Assembly: GCF_005502465.1 (NCBI RefSeq)
Contig: NZ_SCOT01000008.1
Coordinates: forward strand, 1-64,000
Reading direction: 5' to 3'
Length of the DNA stretch: 64,000 bases
DNA from: Sphingopyxis sp. L1A2A
GTDB lineage: Bacteria; Pseudomonadota; Alphaproteobacteria; Sphingomonadales; Sphingomonadaceae
Shown here: positions 53,729-61,790 of the stretch, one piece after another
How positions within the stretch are numbered: position 1 is the stretch's first letter
Layout of the letters: every line of letters begins with the position of its first letter
Program-made: the position numbers and the translations under genes
The notes under the pieces: generated by a model
What the model was told of the DNA's origin: nothing
The model's database searches: none
Seen by the model: only the letters and a program-made list of their open reading frames with translations

Positions 53729-54630
53729 GCCTGCACGGCGGCATTCCTTCAGCGATCGCCGCCGACGTGCGGCACGGCGAGCGGCTCGAATGGTGGACGC
53801 TCGGCTGGATGACGAGCGTCGTGATCGTCATGGGGCTCGTCATGGGCAGCAGTCAGGCGATGAAGGCCGCAGTGATCGAGGATCTGCTCAGCCTGATCCC
53901 CGCGGTCGTTTTCCTGCTGTCCACCCATTGGGAACGCAAGCATTCCGATCCGCGCTTCCCTTTCGGCTATCGCCGCGCCAACAGCCTTGCCTTTCTGGTT
54001 GCCGCCACGGCGTTGCTCTCGGTCGGCGGCTTCCTCGCTTATGAAAGCGTCACGACGCTGGTGCGGCAGGAGCATCCGACCGTCGGCGGCATTACGCTGT
54101 TCGGCCACACGGTCTGGCTCGGTTGGCTGATGATCGCCGCGCTCGCCTATTCGGTGGTGCCGCCGATGATCCTCGGTCATCTGAAGCACCCAATCGCGAC
54201 CCGCATCCGCGACAAGGTGCTGCATACCGACGCGCTGATGCAAAAGGCCGACTGGCAGACGGGGCTTGCCGGCATCGCCGGAATCATCGGCATCGGCCTC
54301 GGCTGGTGGTGGGCCGATGCTGCCGCGGCGCTGTTCATTTCGCTGTCGATCATCAAGGATGCGATCGGCGCGTTGGAAAAAGCCGTCGCCGAGCTACTCG
54401 ACGGCACCCCGCGCGCGCTTGATACCGACGCGATGTCCGAAGACGCCGAACTATTGACCACGGCGCTCAAAGCGCATTTCGGCGACGTCGAAGTCCGGTT
54501 GCGCGAGACGGGCCGCTATATTGCCGCCGAAGTCGATTGTGCATCGCCGAGCGTCGTCCCAACCGCCGAAGATCTGCTCGGCAAGGAACTGGCTTGGCGG
54601 CTCGCGAGCCTGACGTTCCGACCCATATGA
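53725..54630 (+). CDS. Cation diffusion facilitator (CDF) family transporter
   Basis: Divalent-metal/proton antiporter of the inner membrane, 301 residues. Six helices, the first starting near residue 26; SDPRFPFGYRRANSLAFLVAA (DPRFPFGYRRANSLAF) gives the conserved Asp-Pro...Gly-Tyr region. The metal-site pattern HTDALMQKADWQTGLAG near 174 has D-x3-...D but differs from the standard HxxxD, so metal choice is uncertain (Fe, Zn or Mn). The C-terminal cytoplasmic domain (from about 220) is short. Coupled to the upstream lipoprotein. Confidence 0.83.
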   Translation: MSLHGGIPSAIAADVRHGERLEWWTLGWMTSVVIVMGLVMGSSQAMKAAVIEDLLSLIPAVVFLLSTHWERKHSDPRFPFGYRRANSLAFLVAATALLSVGGFLAYESVTTLVRQEHPTVGGITLFGHTVWLGWLMIAALAYSVVPPMILGHLKHPIATRIRDKVLHTDALMQKADWQTGLAGIAGIIGIGLGWWWADAAAALFISLSIIKDAIGALEKAVAELLDGTPRALDTDAMSEDAELLTTALKAHFGDVEVRLRETGRYIAAEVDCASPSVVPTAEDLLGKELAWRLASLTFRPI

Positions 54631-54634
54631 CATC

Positions 54635-54712
54635 TCGTCATTGCGAGCAAAGCGAAGCAATCCAGAGTGTGACAAGCCGCTCTGGATTGCTTCGCTTCGC
54701 TCGCAATGACGA
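54635..54712. repeat. Inverted repeat, CATTGCGAGC family, copy 1
   Basis: 33-base arms (54635-54667 and 54680-54712) are complementary except at one position, around a 12-base loop. It separates the convergent CDF and luciferase-like genes. The second copy is at 61332-61413. Confidence 0.9.
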
Positions 54713-54717
54713 ACTAC

Positions 54718-55704
54718 TCAAATCGACCGCGCCGCTTCCATCGTCAGCGCCAGCGAGTGCTTGCGTGCGTCATGATCGTACATCGACGACGCGATGATCA
54801 CCTCGTCAACGCGCGTCCGGGCAACAAATGCCCGCAAGCCAGCGGCAATATCATCGACTGTCCCCACCGCCGAACATTGCAGCACATGGTCGAGGATCGC
54901 GCGCGCGTTCGGCGGCAGGCTGTCCTTATAGCCTGCCAGTGGCGGCTTCATTTTGCCCGGGTTACCGGTGCGCAACGCGACGAACGCCTGCTGCTGCGAC
55001 GAGGCGAGCAGTTCGGCCTCCTCGCGCGTATCGGCGGCAAAGGCGTTGAACGCCGCGGCCACATAGGGCGCCGCAAGTTGCGCCGATGGTTTGAACTGGC
55101 GCCGGTAAATGGCAAGCGCCTCGTCAAGCGCATCGGGCGCGAAATGACTCGCAAAGGCATAGGGCAGCCCGAGCATCGCGGCGAGCTGCGCGCCAAAGGT
55201 GCTCGATCCCAATATCCACAGCGGAACATGCGTCCCTGCCCCCGGCACCGCGGTAATCCCCAACTGCTCGTCGCCGGCCAGAAAGGCCTGCAACTCCAGC
55301 ACATCCTGCGGAAACTGCCGCTCGTCGCTGGCGAGGGTACGGCGCAGCGCGCGCGCGACCCGCTGGTCCGACCCCGGCGCGCGCCCGAGCCCCAAGTCGA
55401 TGCGGCCCGGAAACAAGCCTTCGAGCGTTCCGAACTGTTCGGCGATTACCATCGGCGCGTGGTTCGGCAGCATGATGCCCGCCGACCCGATCCGGATCGT
55501 CGACGTCGCCTGCCCGATATGCGCCAGCACGACCGCGGTCGCCGCGCTCGCGATCCCCGTCATGCCATGATGCTCGGCGACCCAATAGCGCCCATAACCA
55601 AGCGCCTCGGCGTGGCGTGCCAGATCGGCGGCGTTGGCGAGCGATTGGGCGATCGTGCCGGTGTCGGTCACGGGCACGAGGTCGAGGAAGGAAAGTTTCG
55701 TCAT
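54718..55704 (-). CDS. Luciferase-like (LLM class) flavin-dependent monooxygenase
   Basis: A 328-residue TIM-barrel oxidoreductase of the bacterial-luciferase superfamily using FMNH2 or F420. Visible segments: [38 protein letters not shown] near residues 36-53, [16 protein letters not shown] near 70, [13 protein letters not shown] near 103 and [14 protein letters not shown] near 163. This is the common MsnO8-like subfamily whose substrate is mostly unknown. Start [10 protein letters not shown] is unambiguous. It lies alone between a repeat and the Lrp gene. Confidence 0.87.
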   Translation of the reverse strand: MTKLSFLDLVPVTDTGTIAQSLANAADLARHAEALGYGRYWVAEHHGMTGIASAATAVVLAHIGQATSTIRIGSAGIMLPNHAPMVIAEQFGTLEGLFPGRIDLGLGRAPGSDQRVARALRRTLASDERQFPQDVLELQAFLAGDEQLGITAVPGAGTHVPLWILGSSTFGAQLAAMLGLPYAFASHFAPDALDEALAIYRRQFKPSAQLAAPYVAAAFNAFAADTREEAELLASSQQQAFVALRTGNPGKMKPPLAGYKDSLPPNARAILDHVLQCSAVGTVDDIAAGLRAFVARTRVDEVIIASSMYDHDARKHSLALTMEAARSI

Positions 55705-55771
55705 GCAACGGATATGCGGTTGAGTGGCGGCGGGTTCAACCGCACCGCTTCACAGCCACTAAAAAGAAAAA

Positions 55772-56224
55772 CTACGCCCGCTCATCCTTCGTCGAATCCA
55801 TCACCACATAAGTGCTGATCGAATGCACCTGCGGCAGCACGCCCAGCACTTCGGTGTGGAAATGCTTGTACGCCGCCAAATCGGCGGTCTCGATCCGCAG
55901 CAGATATTCGATCGCGCCGGTGATATTGTGGCACTCGCGCACTTCGGGCGCTCCGGCCATCGCCGCCTCGAAATCGGCTTGCGCCTTCTTGGTGTGGGTC
56001 GACAGCCCGACGGTGACATAAGCGAGAAAGGTCAGTCCCAGCTTCGCCGGGTCGATGTTGGCGCGATAACCGGTGATCACCCCGCTGCGTTCCAGTTCCT
56101 GGACCCGCCGCAGACAGGCCGAGGGCGACAACCCGACGCGCTCGGCGAGTTCGAGGTTCGAGATTCGCCCGTCCCGCGCCAGTTCGCGCAATATCTTGCG
56201 GCCAAGATCGTCCATCTTGCTCAT
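55772..56224 (-). CDS. Lrp/AsnC family transcriptional regulator
   Basis: A 150-residue regulator: N-terminal winged helix (KILRELARDGRISNLELAERVGLSPSACLRRVQ, read as GRISNLELAERVGLSPSACLR) and a C-terminal ligand-binding RAM domain (LGLTFLAYVTVGLSTHT; HNITGAIEYLLRIE). The family responds to amino acids. It is divergent from a LysE-type exporter with a 73-base gap, so it probably controls that gene. Start at MSKMDDLGRK; MQSMSK (three codons earlier) is also possible. Confidence 0.9.
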   Translation of the reverse strand: MSKMDDLGRKILRELARDGRISNLELAERVGLSPSACLRRVQELERSGVITGYRANIDPAKLGLTFLAYVTVGLSTHTKKAQADFEAAMAGAPEVRECHNITGAIEYLLRIETADLAAYKHFHTEVLGVLPQVHSISTYVVMDSTKDERA

Positions 56225-56297
56225 AGATTGCATATGATAGGTGATGAGCGCCATAATTTGCAACCCGCGCACTGCTGAAACACGTTATGTTGCACGC

Positions 56298-56888
56298 ATG
56301 AACCAGACCACGCTCCTCGCGCTCTCCGCCTTCGCGCTTGTTTCGTCGATCACGCCGGGGCCGAACAACATGATGCTGATGGCGTCGGGCGCCAATTTCG
56401 GCCTCCGCCGCACGGTGCCCCACGCGCTCGGCGTTGGCATCGGCTTCACGCTGATGATCATCCTCGTCGGGCTCGGGCTGATGGGATTGTTCGACCTGTT
56501 CCCGATCCTGAACAGCGTGCTCAAGGTCGTGAGCGTCGCCTATCTGCTGTGGCTCGCGTGGAAGATCGCCAATGCCGCCGCCCCCGACACCGAAACCGGC
56601 GCGCGCGGCAAGCCGATGACCTTTGTCCAGGCGATGCTGTTCCAGTGGGTCAATCCCAAGGCGTGGTCGATGGCGCTGACCGCGATCGCACTCTATGCCC
56701 CCGACCGGAATCTCGGCGCGGTGCTGCTGGTCGCGGTGGTCTTTGGCCTGATCAACCTGCCCTCGACCAGCCTGTGGGCGGTAATGGGTCAGATACTGCG
56801 CGGCTGGCTGTCGAGCCCGGCGCGGCTGCGCGCTTTTAACTGGACGATGGCGGCCTTGCTGGTTGGATCGCTGGCGCTGCTGATCTGA
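56298..56888 (+). CDS. LysE/RhtB family amino-acid exporter
   Basis: A 196-residue inner-membrane exporter with six helices. ALVSSITPGPNNMMLMASGANFG near residues 12-34 (TPGPNNMMLMASG) carries the family Pro-Gly-Pro-Asn motif, and FQWVNPKAWSMALTAIALYA near 115 the second conserved stretch. Divergence from the Lrp gene suggests amino-acid-induced export. Start at MNQTTLLALS. Confidence 0.9.
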   Translation: MNQTTLLALSAFALVSSITPGPNNMMLMASGANFGLRRTVPHALGVGIGFTLMIILVGLGLMGLFDLFPILNSVLKVVSVAYLLWLAWKIANAAAPDTETGARGKPMTFVQAMLFQWVNPKAWSMALTAIALYAPDRNLGAVLLVAVVFGLINLPSTSLWAVMGQILRGWLSSPARLRAFNWTMAALLVGSLALLI

Positions 56889-56951
56889 TTGCAAGGTTGC
56901 GATCCGCAACCTATGCACGGCGCTCCCTTCCGCTGACCGGAGAACCGAACC

Positions 56952-57968
56952 ATGCCAAGCCGCCGCCTGGGCCTGAGTGCCATCCATGTGTCCGACATCT
57001 GCATGGGGACGATGACCTTTGGCAGCCAGACCGACGAGGCGGCGGCGTTCCGCATCCTCGACCGCTGTTTCGACGCCGGGATCAATTTCTACGACACCGC
57101 CGAGGGCTATCCGGTGCCGCCCGACGTCAAATGGGTCGGCCGCACCGAAGAAATCGTCGGCCGCTGGCTGAAGACCAAGCCGCGCGATGCGATCATCCTC
57201 GCCACCAAGGTGTCGGGGCCGAGCCATGTCTGGTTCAAATCGCCGTGCCGAAATGGCATGACCGCGCTTGACCGTAAGAACATCTTCCAGGCGATCGACG
57301 ACAGCCTGACCCGCCTCCAAACCGACTATGTCGACCTCTACCAGACGCACTGGCCTGACCATGACGCGCCCTATGACGAGATCATGGACGCGCTCGACGA
57401 GCTGGTCCGCGCCGGCAAAGTCCGCATCCTCGGCTGCTCGAACGAAACGAGCTGGGGGCTGATGAAATCGCTCGCCGCGTCGGAGAAACTGGGCGTGGCG
57501 CGTTACCACACGATCCAGAACAATTTCAGCCTGAACAACCGCCGCTTCGAGGACGAACTGAAACAGGTGTGCCGCCAGGAAGGCGTCAGCCTGATCCCCT
57601 ATTCGCCGCTCGCCGGCGGGGTGCTCTCGGGCAAATATCAGGGCGGGGCGGCGCCTGAGGGTGCTCGTTTCTCGCGCTATTTGGCGATGGAAGGGCGGCA
57701 GGCCGCGATGGGCCAGCGCTTCGTCAACGAAAAGAGCCTCGCCGCGACCGCACGCTATCTGCAAATCGCCGCCGATGCCGGGCTGCACCCGGTGACGATG
57801 GCGACCGCCTGGTCGAAACAGCATGACTTCGTCGCCTCGACGATCGTCGGGGTCAGCGCCGACGACCAGCTCCAGCCGATCCTCGATGCCATGGATCTGG
57901 TGCTGAGCAACGAAGTGATGACCGCGCTCCATAAGGTGAGCAAAGACATCCTCTATCCGATGGGTTGA
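56952..57968 (+). CDS. Aldo/keto reductase
   Basis: A 338-residue NADPH-linked (beta/alpha)8 reductase of the Tas/YajO-like class. Catalytic residues are in FYDTAEGYPVPP (Asp and Tyr, near residues 50-61), ATKVSGPS (Lys near 84) and YQTHWPDHDAPY (His near 130). Coenzyme-binding IPYSPLAGGVLSGKY near 218 and IVGVSADDQLQ near 300 are intact. Length and organisation are normal. It is 63 bases after the LysE gene on the same strand. The substrate is unknown. Confidence 0.9.
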   Translation: MPSRRLGLSAIHVSDICMGTMTFGSQTDEAAAFRILDRCFDAGINFYDTAEGYPVPPDVKWVGRTEEIVGRWLKTKPRDAIILATKVSGPSHVWFKSPCRNGMTALDRKNIFQAIDDSLTRLQTDYVDLYQTHWPDHDAPYDEIMDALDELVRAGKVRILGCSNETSWGLMKSLAASEKLGVARYHTIQNNFSLNNRRFEDELKQVCRQEGVSLIPYSPLAGGVLSGKYQGGAAPEGARFSRYLAMEGRQAAMGQRFVNEKSLAATARYLQIAADAGLHPVTMATAWSKQHDFVASTIVGVSADDQLQPILDAMDLVLSNEVMTALHKVSKDILYPMG

Positions 57969-58032
57969 ACGGCTTGTGCGGCGCGTGGGGGCTGCTACTC
58001 TTCGCTCGAAATCACCGAAAAGGAACTCCACC

Positions 58033-58500
58033 ATGCTCCCCGCCCGCCGCGCGTTTTTTGCCCTCGCCGCCTTTGCCGCCGTCATCGGCACCGCGCATGC
58101 CGCAAACCCGGTGATGTTCCGCGACGCCGGTTGCGGCTGCTGCCTAAAATGGCTGGAGCAGGTAAAGGCGTCGTTCGGGCAGAAGGCGGTCATCGTCAAT
58201 TCCCCCGACATGGCCGCAATCAAGGACAAGCAGGGCGTGCCGCAGGCGCTGCGCAGCTGTCACACCGTGCTGGTCGGCGGCTATGTGATCGAGGGACATG
58301 TCCCCGCCAAGGAAATCGCCCGCCTGCTCCGCGAAAAACCCAAGGGCGTCAAAGGCCTGGCGGTTGCCGGGATGCCGACGGGCTCGCCCGGCATGGAACA
58401 TGGCGGTCACCGCGACGCGTATAAGGTCATGACCTTCGGCACTGGCGGCCAGCGCGTTTATGCGAGCTATGCAGCGAGCGGCGGCGCGCACGCGCACTGA
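58033..58500 (+). CDS. DUF411 metal-binding periplasmic protein
   Basis: A 155-residue exported protein with signal peptide to about residue 24 (AAVIGTAHA). The mature part opens VMFRDAGCGCCLKWLEQ, the CGCC-x2-W motif of DUF411, proteins often tied to copper resistance, then SCHTVLVGGYVIEGHVPAKEIARLL (CHTVLVGGYVIEGHVPA) and the Gly/Pro/His tail GMPTGSPGMEHGGH. The Met and His residues could bind Cu(I). No copper pump is adjacent. Start at MLPARRAFF. Confidence 0.86.
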   Translation: MLPARRAFFALAAFAAVIGTAHAANPVMFRDAGCGCCLKWLEQVKASFGQKAVIVNSPDMAAIKDKQGVPQALRSCHTVLVGGYVIEGHVPAKEIARLLREKPKGVKGLAVAGMPTGSPGMEHGGHRDAYKVMTFGTGGQRVYASYAASGGAHAH

Positions 58501-58521
58501 GCGGCACAGCCTGGTTCATTT

Positions 58522-58601
58522 CCGTTCGTGTCGAGCGAAGTCGAGACACCCATCGATAGCGCGCGGCATCGAGGTGTCTCGACTTCGCTCGACACGAACG
58601 G
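58522..58601. repeat. Inverted repeat, TTCGTGTCGAG family, copy 2
   Basis: 29-base arms (58522-58550 and 58573-58601) are perfectly complementary around a 22-base loop. The arms match copy 1 (21324-21402) except for the central AAG/TAG and the last base, which have changed together in both arms. It lies between convergent genes. Confidence 0.9.
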
Positions 58602-58618
58602 ATCAGAGCGGTTGGCTA

Positions 58619-59488
58619 TTACAAACTCGCCTTGAATAATTCCAGCATCCGTCCCCACGCCTTCTCGGCCGCCGCTTCATTATAAGCGCGTCCGTCGGGC
58701 GGGCACCAACCGTGCATCGCACCTTCATACACCTCGACCTCGTGCCACTGCTTACGCGGCTCCAGCACGGCCTTGAGCAAGATTTTTTCGTTCGGCGCTT
58801 CCTTGTCGTCATTATCGGCAATCGCGAACAAATAGCCCGCCTTGGTGCCGGGGATCAGCAGATGCGGGCTGTCGGGCTTGTCGGTTCCCACCCCGCCGCC
58901 ATGGAAACTCGCCGCCGCGCCGACGCGGTCGGGTTTCAGCGCCGCGGTATAGATCGTCATCGCGCCGCCCATGCAATAGCCGGTGGTCGCGAGCTTGCGC
59001 CGCGCATCGACCTCTTTCTGCGCGTCGAGAAAGGCGAGATGCGCGATCGCGTCGGTCTCGACGACCGGCTTGGTCAGCTGCTTCAGATACCCAAACAGCT
59101 TTTCGCGCACCGCGGGATTGCCCCAATCATTCGCGGCATCGACGACCGGCGATTTCTGCCAGCGGTAAAAGGGATTGACGCACAGCACGGCATAACCCTC
59201 GCCCGCCAGCCGGTCGGCCATCTGGCGAAAGGCGGGGCGCAGGCCGCGAATGTCGGGCCAGATCAGCACGCCCGGATGTTTTCCGCCCGTCGGGGCGACG
59301 AAATAGGCGTCGCAGGTGCCGTCGGCCGTCTTGATCTCGACGTCGCGGCCCTTCACCGGCTTGCCCGCCATCGCCCGCGCCGGCAGCGCCGCGATCAGCG
59401 CGCCGGCTCCGGCCAATGCGGCAAAGCTGCGGCGACCGACAGCCATCCCGGCGCGGTCGAGATCGGCTTCGGTATCTTCGGTGCACAT
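58619..59488 (-). CDS. Dienelactone hydrolase family protein, twin-arginine exported
   Basis: A 289-residue hydrolase. The N terminus VGRRSFAALAGAGALIAALPARA (RRSFAALAGAGAL, about residues 18-40) is a twin-arginine signal. The catalytic triad is the Cys in GYCMGGAMT (near residue 169), the Asp in IADNDDKEA and the His in GAMHGWCPPD. The ligand may be a dienelactone or another small ester. Start at ATG 59488 has AGGAG upstream. A second ATG 14 codons later is weaker because it would cut into the signal region. Confidence 0.87.
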   Translation of the reverse strand: MCTEDTEADLDRAGMAVGRRSFAALAGAGALIAALPARAMAGKPVKGRDVEIKTADGTCDAYFVAPTGGKHPGVLIWPDIRGLRPAFRQMADRLAGEGYAVLCVNPFYRWQKSPVVDAANDWGNPAVREKLFGYLKQLTKPVVETDAIAHLAFLDAQKEVDARRKLATTGYCMGGAMTIYTAALKPDRVGAAASFHGGGVGTDKPDSPHLLIPGTKAGYLFAIADNDDKEAPNEKILLKAVLEPRKQWHEVEVYEGAMHGWCPPDGRAYNEAAAEKAWGRMLELFKASL

Positions 59489-59635
59489 GCTGGCTCTCCT
59501 TGGGGCGTTTTCGAAAAGTGCGGAAAACTCCGCAACTTCACGCGCGATTTCCTATTTTCGTCCCGTGCTCGGGATCGAACTGGCGCGAAGCTAATCCAGC
59601 GATGCCGCGTAGGACAGCGGTTTTTGAGGGGGTCG

Positions 59636-59666
59636 ATCCTCCCTGTGGCGAAGCCATGGGGAGGAT
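59636..59666 (-). terminator. Hairpin at the end of the HAD hydrolase gene
   Basis: ATCCTCCC...GGGAGGAT with an inner TGGC-GAA-GCCA gives about 14 pairs in 31 bases, starting at the last base of the HAD stop. No T run follows. It is a common sphingomonad intergenic hairpin type and may stabilise the mRNA end. Confidence 0.45.
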
Positions 59667-60337
59667 TATCGTGCGACCTCCGTCAGCCTCTCTAATTCAC
59701 CAAATGTGAGCGCCACATGATGCACGCCAACTGCGCGCAGCACTTCGCCATGCGCGGCGCGATCGACGATATGCCCGGCGCCGCAAAAGCCGACGACGGT
59801 CATCCCCGCCGCCAAAGCCGCTTGCGCCCCGGTCGGCGAATCCTCGATCGCAAGGCAGCGTGCCGGATCGACGCCCAGCCCCTTGGCGGCGGCAAGATAG
59901 ACGTCGGGAAACGGCTTGCCGCGATCCCAGCCGTCGGCGCTGTACACATGATCGGCGAAATGATGGTCCAGCCCGAACAGCCCGAGCGCCCAGGCGATAT
60001 ATTCGACGCGGCTGGACGAGGCGATCGCGCGCGGCATTGGCCCCAGCCCGGCCAAGAAATCGGCGGCGCCGGGGACGGCGTCGAAGCCCTCCATGAACCG
60101 GCCCCGGGCGCGCTCGCGGTGTTGCTCGCGAAAATCGGCGGGCAGCGGACGACCGAAACGCACCTCGATCCGCCGCTGGGTCTCCTGCCAGTTGTGGCCA
60201 TAATAGTCGCGCAGGCACTCGTCATAGGTCGACGGCATCCCGACCGCGGTCAGGCTCTCGGCAAGCGACTGGTTCGCCCGCACCTCGCTGTCGGCAATGA
60301 CGCCGTCGAAATCGAAGATGATCGCGGCGAAACTCAT
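59666..60337 (-). CDS. HAD family phosphatase
   Basis: A 223-residue HAD-type phosphohydrolase of the beta-phosphoglucomutase / phosphoglycolate phosphatase group. Motif I IFDFDGVIADSE (residues 7-18, nucleophile Asp), motif II in IASSSRVEYIAW near 104, motif III Lys in WDRGKPFPDVYL near 140 and motif IV IEDSPTGAQAA near 165. The cap domain DYYGHNWQETQRRIEVRFG follows motif I. Substrate unknown. Start at MSFAAIIFDFD; the frame is open 15 codons upstream. Confidence 0.9.
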   Translation of the reverse strand: MSFAAIIFDFDGVIADSEVRANQSLAESLTAVGMPSTYDECLRDYYGHNWQETQRRIEVRFGRPLPADFREQHRERARGRFMEGFDAVPGAADFLAGLGPMPRAIASSSRVEYIAWALGLFGLDHHFADHVYSADGWDRGKPFPDVYLAAAKGLGVDPARCLAIEDSPTGAQAALAAGMTVVGFCGAGHIVDRAAHGEVLRAVGVHHVALTFGELERLTEVAR

Positions 60338-60396
60338 GACAATCCTACAATCTTCATACTTCGCACCTAGAGCCCCGACCAACAGGAGACATCGGC

Positions 60397-60585
60397 ATGA
60401 AATTCATCGAACTCAAGTCGCGCGGCGGCAATTATCTGGTCGTCGCCGAAAATGTCGCCTGGCTCCGCGACTATGAAAATGGCCAGACCCAGGTCGGCAT
60501 GGTCGGCGGCGCGCCGCTGTTGGTGGCGGGCAAGATCGAGGACATCGCGGCGTCGATCCTGGCGCAGGCAAATGCCGCGGCGTAG
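60397..60585 (+). CDS. Small conserved protein of unknown function
   Basis: A 62-residue soluble protein. MKFIELKSRGGNYLVVAENVAWLRDYENGQ (read as GNYLVVAENVAWLRDYENGQ) and VGGAPLLVAGKIEDIAASIL suggest one or two beta strands and a C-terminal helix. An AGGAG precedes the ATG. It is divergent from the HAD gene. I recognise no domain name. Confidence 0.62.
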   Translation: MKFIELKSRGGNYLVVAENVAWLRDYENGQTQVGMVGGAPLLVAGKIEDIAASILAQANAAA

Positions 60586-60674
60586 CAAACGGCAGATAGC
60601 GTTTTAGATGCGTCGCCACGGCTTAATCGTTGGAGCAATTGACAACATTGCTTGCCGATGGTACTTACTCCAAC

Positions 60675-60959
60675 ATGAAGGCTGTCTCGATCTTGCGGGA
60701 ACGCATATCGCTCGACGATGACAGCTTCGTCGAACTGGTCGTCTGGAAATTGCCGCATCCACTCGCCGGTAGCACGCATGATTTCAAATATCGCCTCGCC
60801 CTCGTCAGCCAGAATATCTGCGTGATGCGTTACGACAACGAGGCTGGCAAGGGCGACCACAAACATCTGGGCGAGACCGAGATCGACTATGCCTTCGACG
60901 GCCTTGAGCAATTGCAGCGTGATTTTTGGGCCGATGTCGAACGATGGAGAAAACCATGA
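60675..60959 (+). CDS. tumE: TumE-like toxin of a toxin-antitoxin pair
   Basis: A 94-residue protein starting MKAVSILRERISLDDDSFVELVVWKLP (VSILRERISLDDDSFVELVV), a beta-rich opening seen in the TumE family, followed by GSTHDFKYRLALVSQNICVMRYDNE, GKGDHKHLGETEIDYAF and RDFWADVERW. The Asp-His-Lys-His segment is typical of this toxin family. The stop overlaps the antitoxin start (ATGA). An in-frame TTG 15 codons upstream is not needed. I name it by family resemblance; its target is unknown. Confidence 0.75.
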   Translation: MKAVSILRERISLDDDSFVELVVWKLPHPLAGSTHDFKYRLALVSQNICVMRYDNEAGKGDHKHLGETEIDYAFDGLEQLQRDFWADVERWRKP

Positions 60960-61300
60960 AAAATATTGTCACGGTCGGTATTTCGTCGCTCGATGACGCG
61001 AAGGATCGCCTTGCCGCCGCCTTTCGCGGCGAGCCGCAGGGCAACCGGATCTCCTTCCTGACCGTCGAGCAGATGTGGAAGACGTTGAGCCCGAAGCGTG
61101 CCGAAATCCTGAGCATCATGGCGGGCCAAGGCGCGATGCCGATCCGCGAAGTCGCCCGCCGTGTCGGCCGCGACGTGAAAGCGGTGCATGGTGATGTCCA
61201 TGCGTTGTTGAGTGCGGGTGTTGTCGATCAGGTGAAGGGCGGTGTCGTGTTTCCCTATGATGCAGTGCATGTGGATTTTATGCTGGGTGAGGCGGCGTGA
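60956..61300 (+). CDS. tumA: TumA-like DNA-binding antitoxin
   Basis: A 114-residue protein with a winged helix-turn-helix: EMWKTLSPKRAEILSIMAGQGAMPIREVARRVGRDVKAVHGDVHALLSAGVVDQVKGG (LSPKRAEILSIMAGQ, IREVARRVGRDVKAVHGDVH). It matches the HVO_A0114-type partners of TumE toxins. It should bind the toxin and its own promoter. It follows tumE by a 4-base ATGA overlap (toxin first). In-frame ATGs at 60926 and 60944 are weaker starts. Overlap order toxin-antitoxin is as expected for this family. Confidence 0.78.
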   Translation: MKNIVTVGISSLDDAKDRLAAAFRGEPQGNRISFLTVEQMWKTLSPKRAEILSIMAGQGAMPIREVARRVGRDVKAVHGDVHALLSAGVVDQVKGGVVFPYDAVHVDFMLGEAA

Positions 61301-61331
61301 CGGCGATGATTCCAAGGTAACCACCTTCCCA

Positions 61332-61413
61332 TCATTGCGAGCGAAGCGAAGCAATCCCGAGCGGTTTACGCACACTCTGGATTGCCGCGTCGCTTCGCTC
61401 CTCGCAATGACGA
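61332..61413. repeat. Inverted repeat, CATTGCGAGC family, copy 2
   Basis: Left arm TCATTGCGAGCGAAGCGAAG at 61332 onward, right arm GGATTGC...CTCGCAATGACGA to 61413; the arms are imperfect, with a CGCGT/CT insertion in the right arm, but share the core of copy 1 (54635-54712). It lies just after the antitoxin gene. Confidence 0.8.
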
Positions 61414-61463
61414 TTCAAGGCGATGACGTCCTGTTCAACAGGTTCAGAGCTGACAAGCGATTT

Positions 61464-61790
61464 TCACTTTGAAGGTTCCGGCAAAGGTTGGTTCGCAACA
61501 TACGCCCATACATCCGTGCCGCTTTCGCTGGAACGCGCATCAAGCTCGATCAAAAGCTGCGCCGTTTCTTCTCGACTTGCGCCAATAACCCCCGACAATG
61601 TCTCCATCTTGCGCCAACCATCGCGCCCCGCCTTGTCGAGCATCTGCTTGAGGAGGGCTTTGCGCTTTTCATTTTGCAGGCGCGATTTACCCGTTTCCCA
61701 GCGATGTTTCGCAAACTGACCTGCCAGCGTGACCGCGCTGCCAACTACGGACCCCAATATTCCAAGCCAAAACCCTTCCATTTCCCTCAC
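61464..61790 (-). CDS. Small membrane-anchored protein coupled to glmS
   Basis: A 108-residue protein: one transmembrane helix at residues 8-26 (LGILGSVVGSAVTLAGQFA), then a basic, charged helix (KHRWETGKSRLQNEKRKALLKQML, residues 28-52) and a soluble end with METLSGVIGASREETAQLLIELDARSSESG (GASREETAQLLIELDAR), which looks like a short winged-helix fold. It starts from GTG inside the glmS stop (GTGA overlap). Unknown function; coupling suggests the product is made with GlmS. Confidence 0.62.
   Translation of the reverse strand: MREMEGFWLGILGSVVGSAVTLAGQFAKHRWETGKSRLQNEKRKALLKQMLDKAGRDGWRKMETLSGVIGASREETAQLLIELDARSSESGTDVWAYVANQPLPEPSK

Noticed and set aside
55782..58229. An 815-codon minus-strand frame over the LysE, aldo/keto reductase and DUF411 genes
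   Set aside because: It is antisense to three well-supported genes, with Arg/His/Asp-rich translation and no domain.
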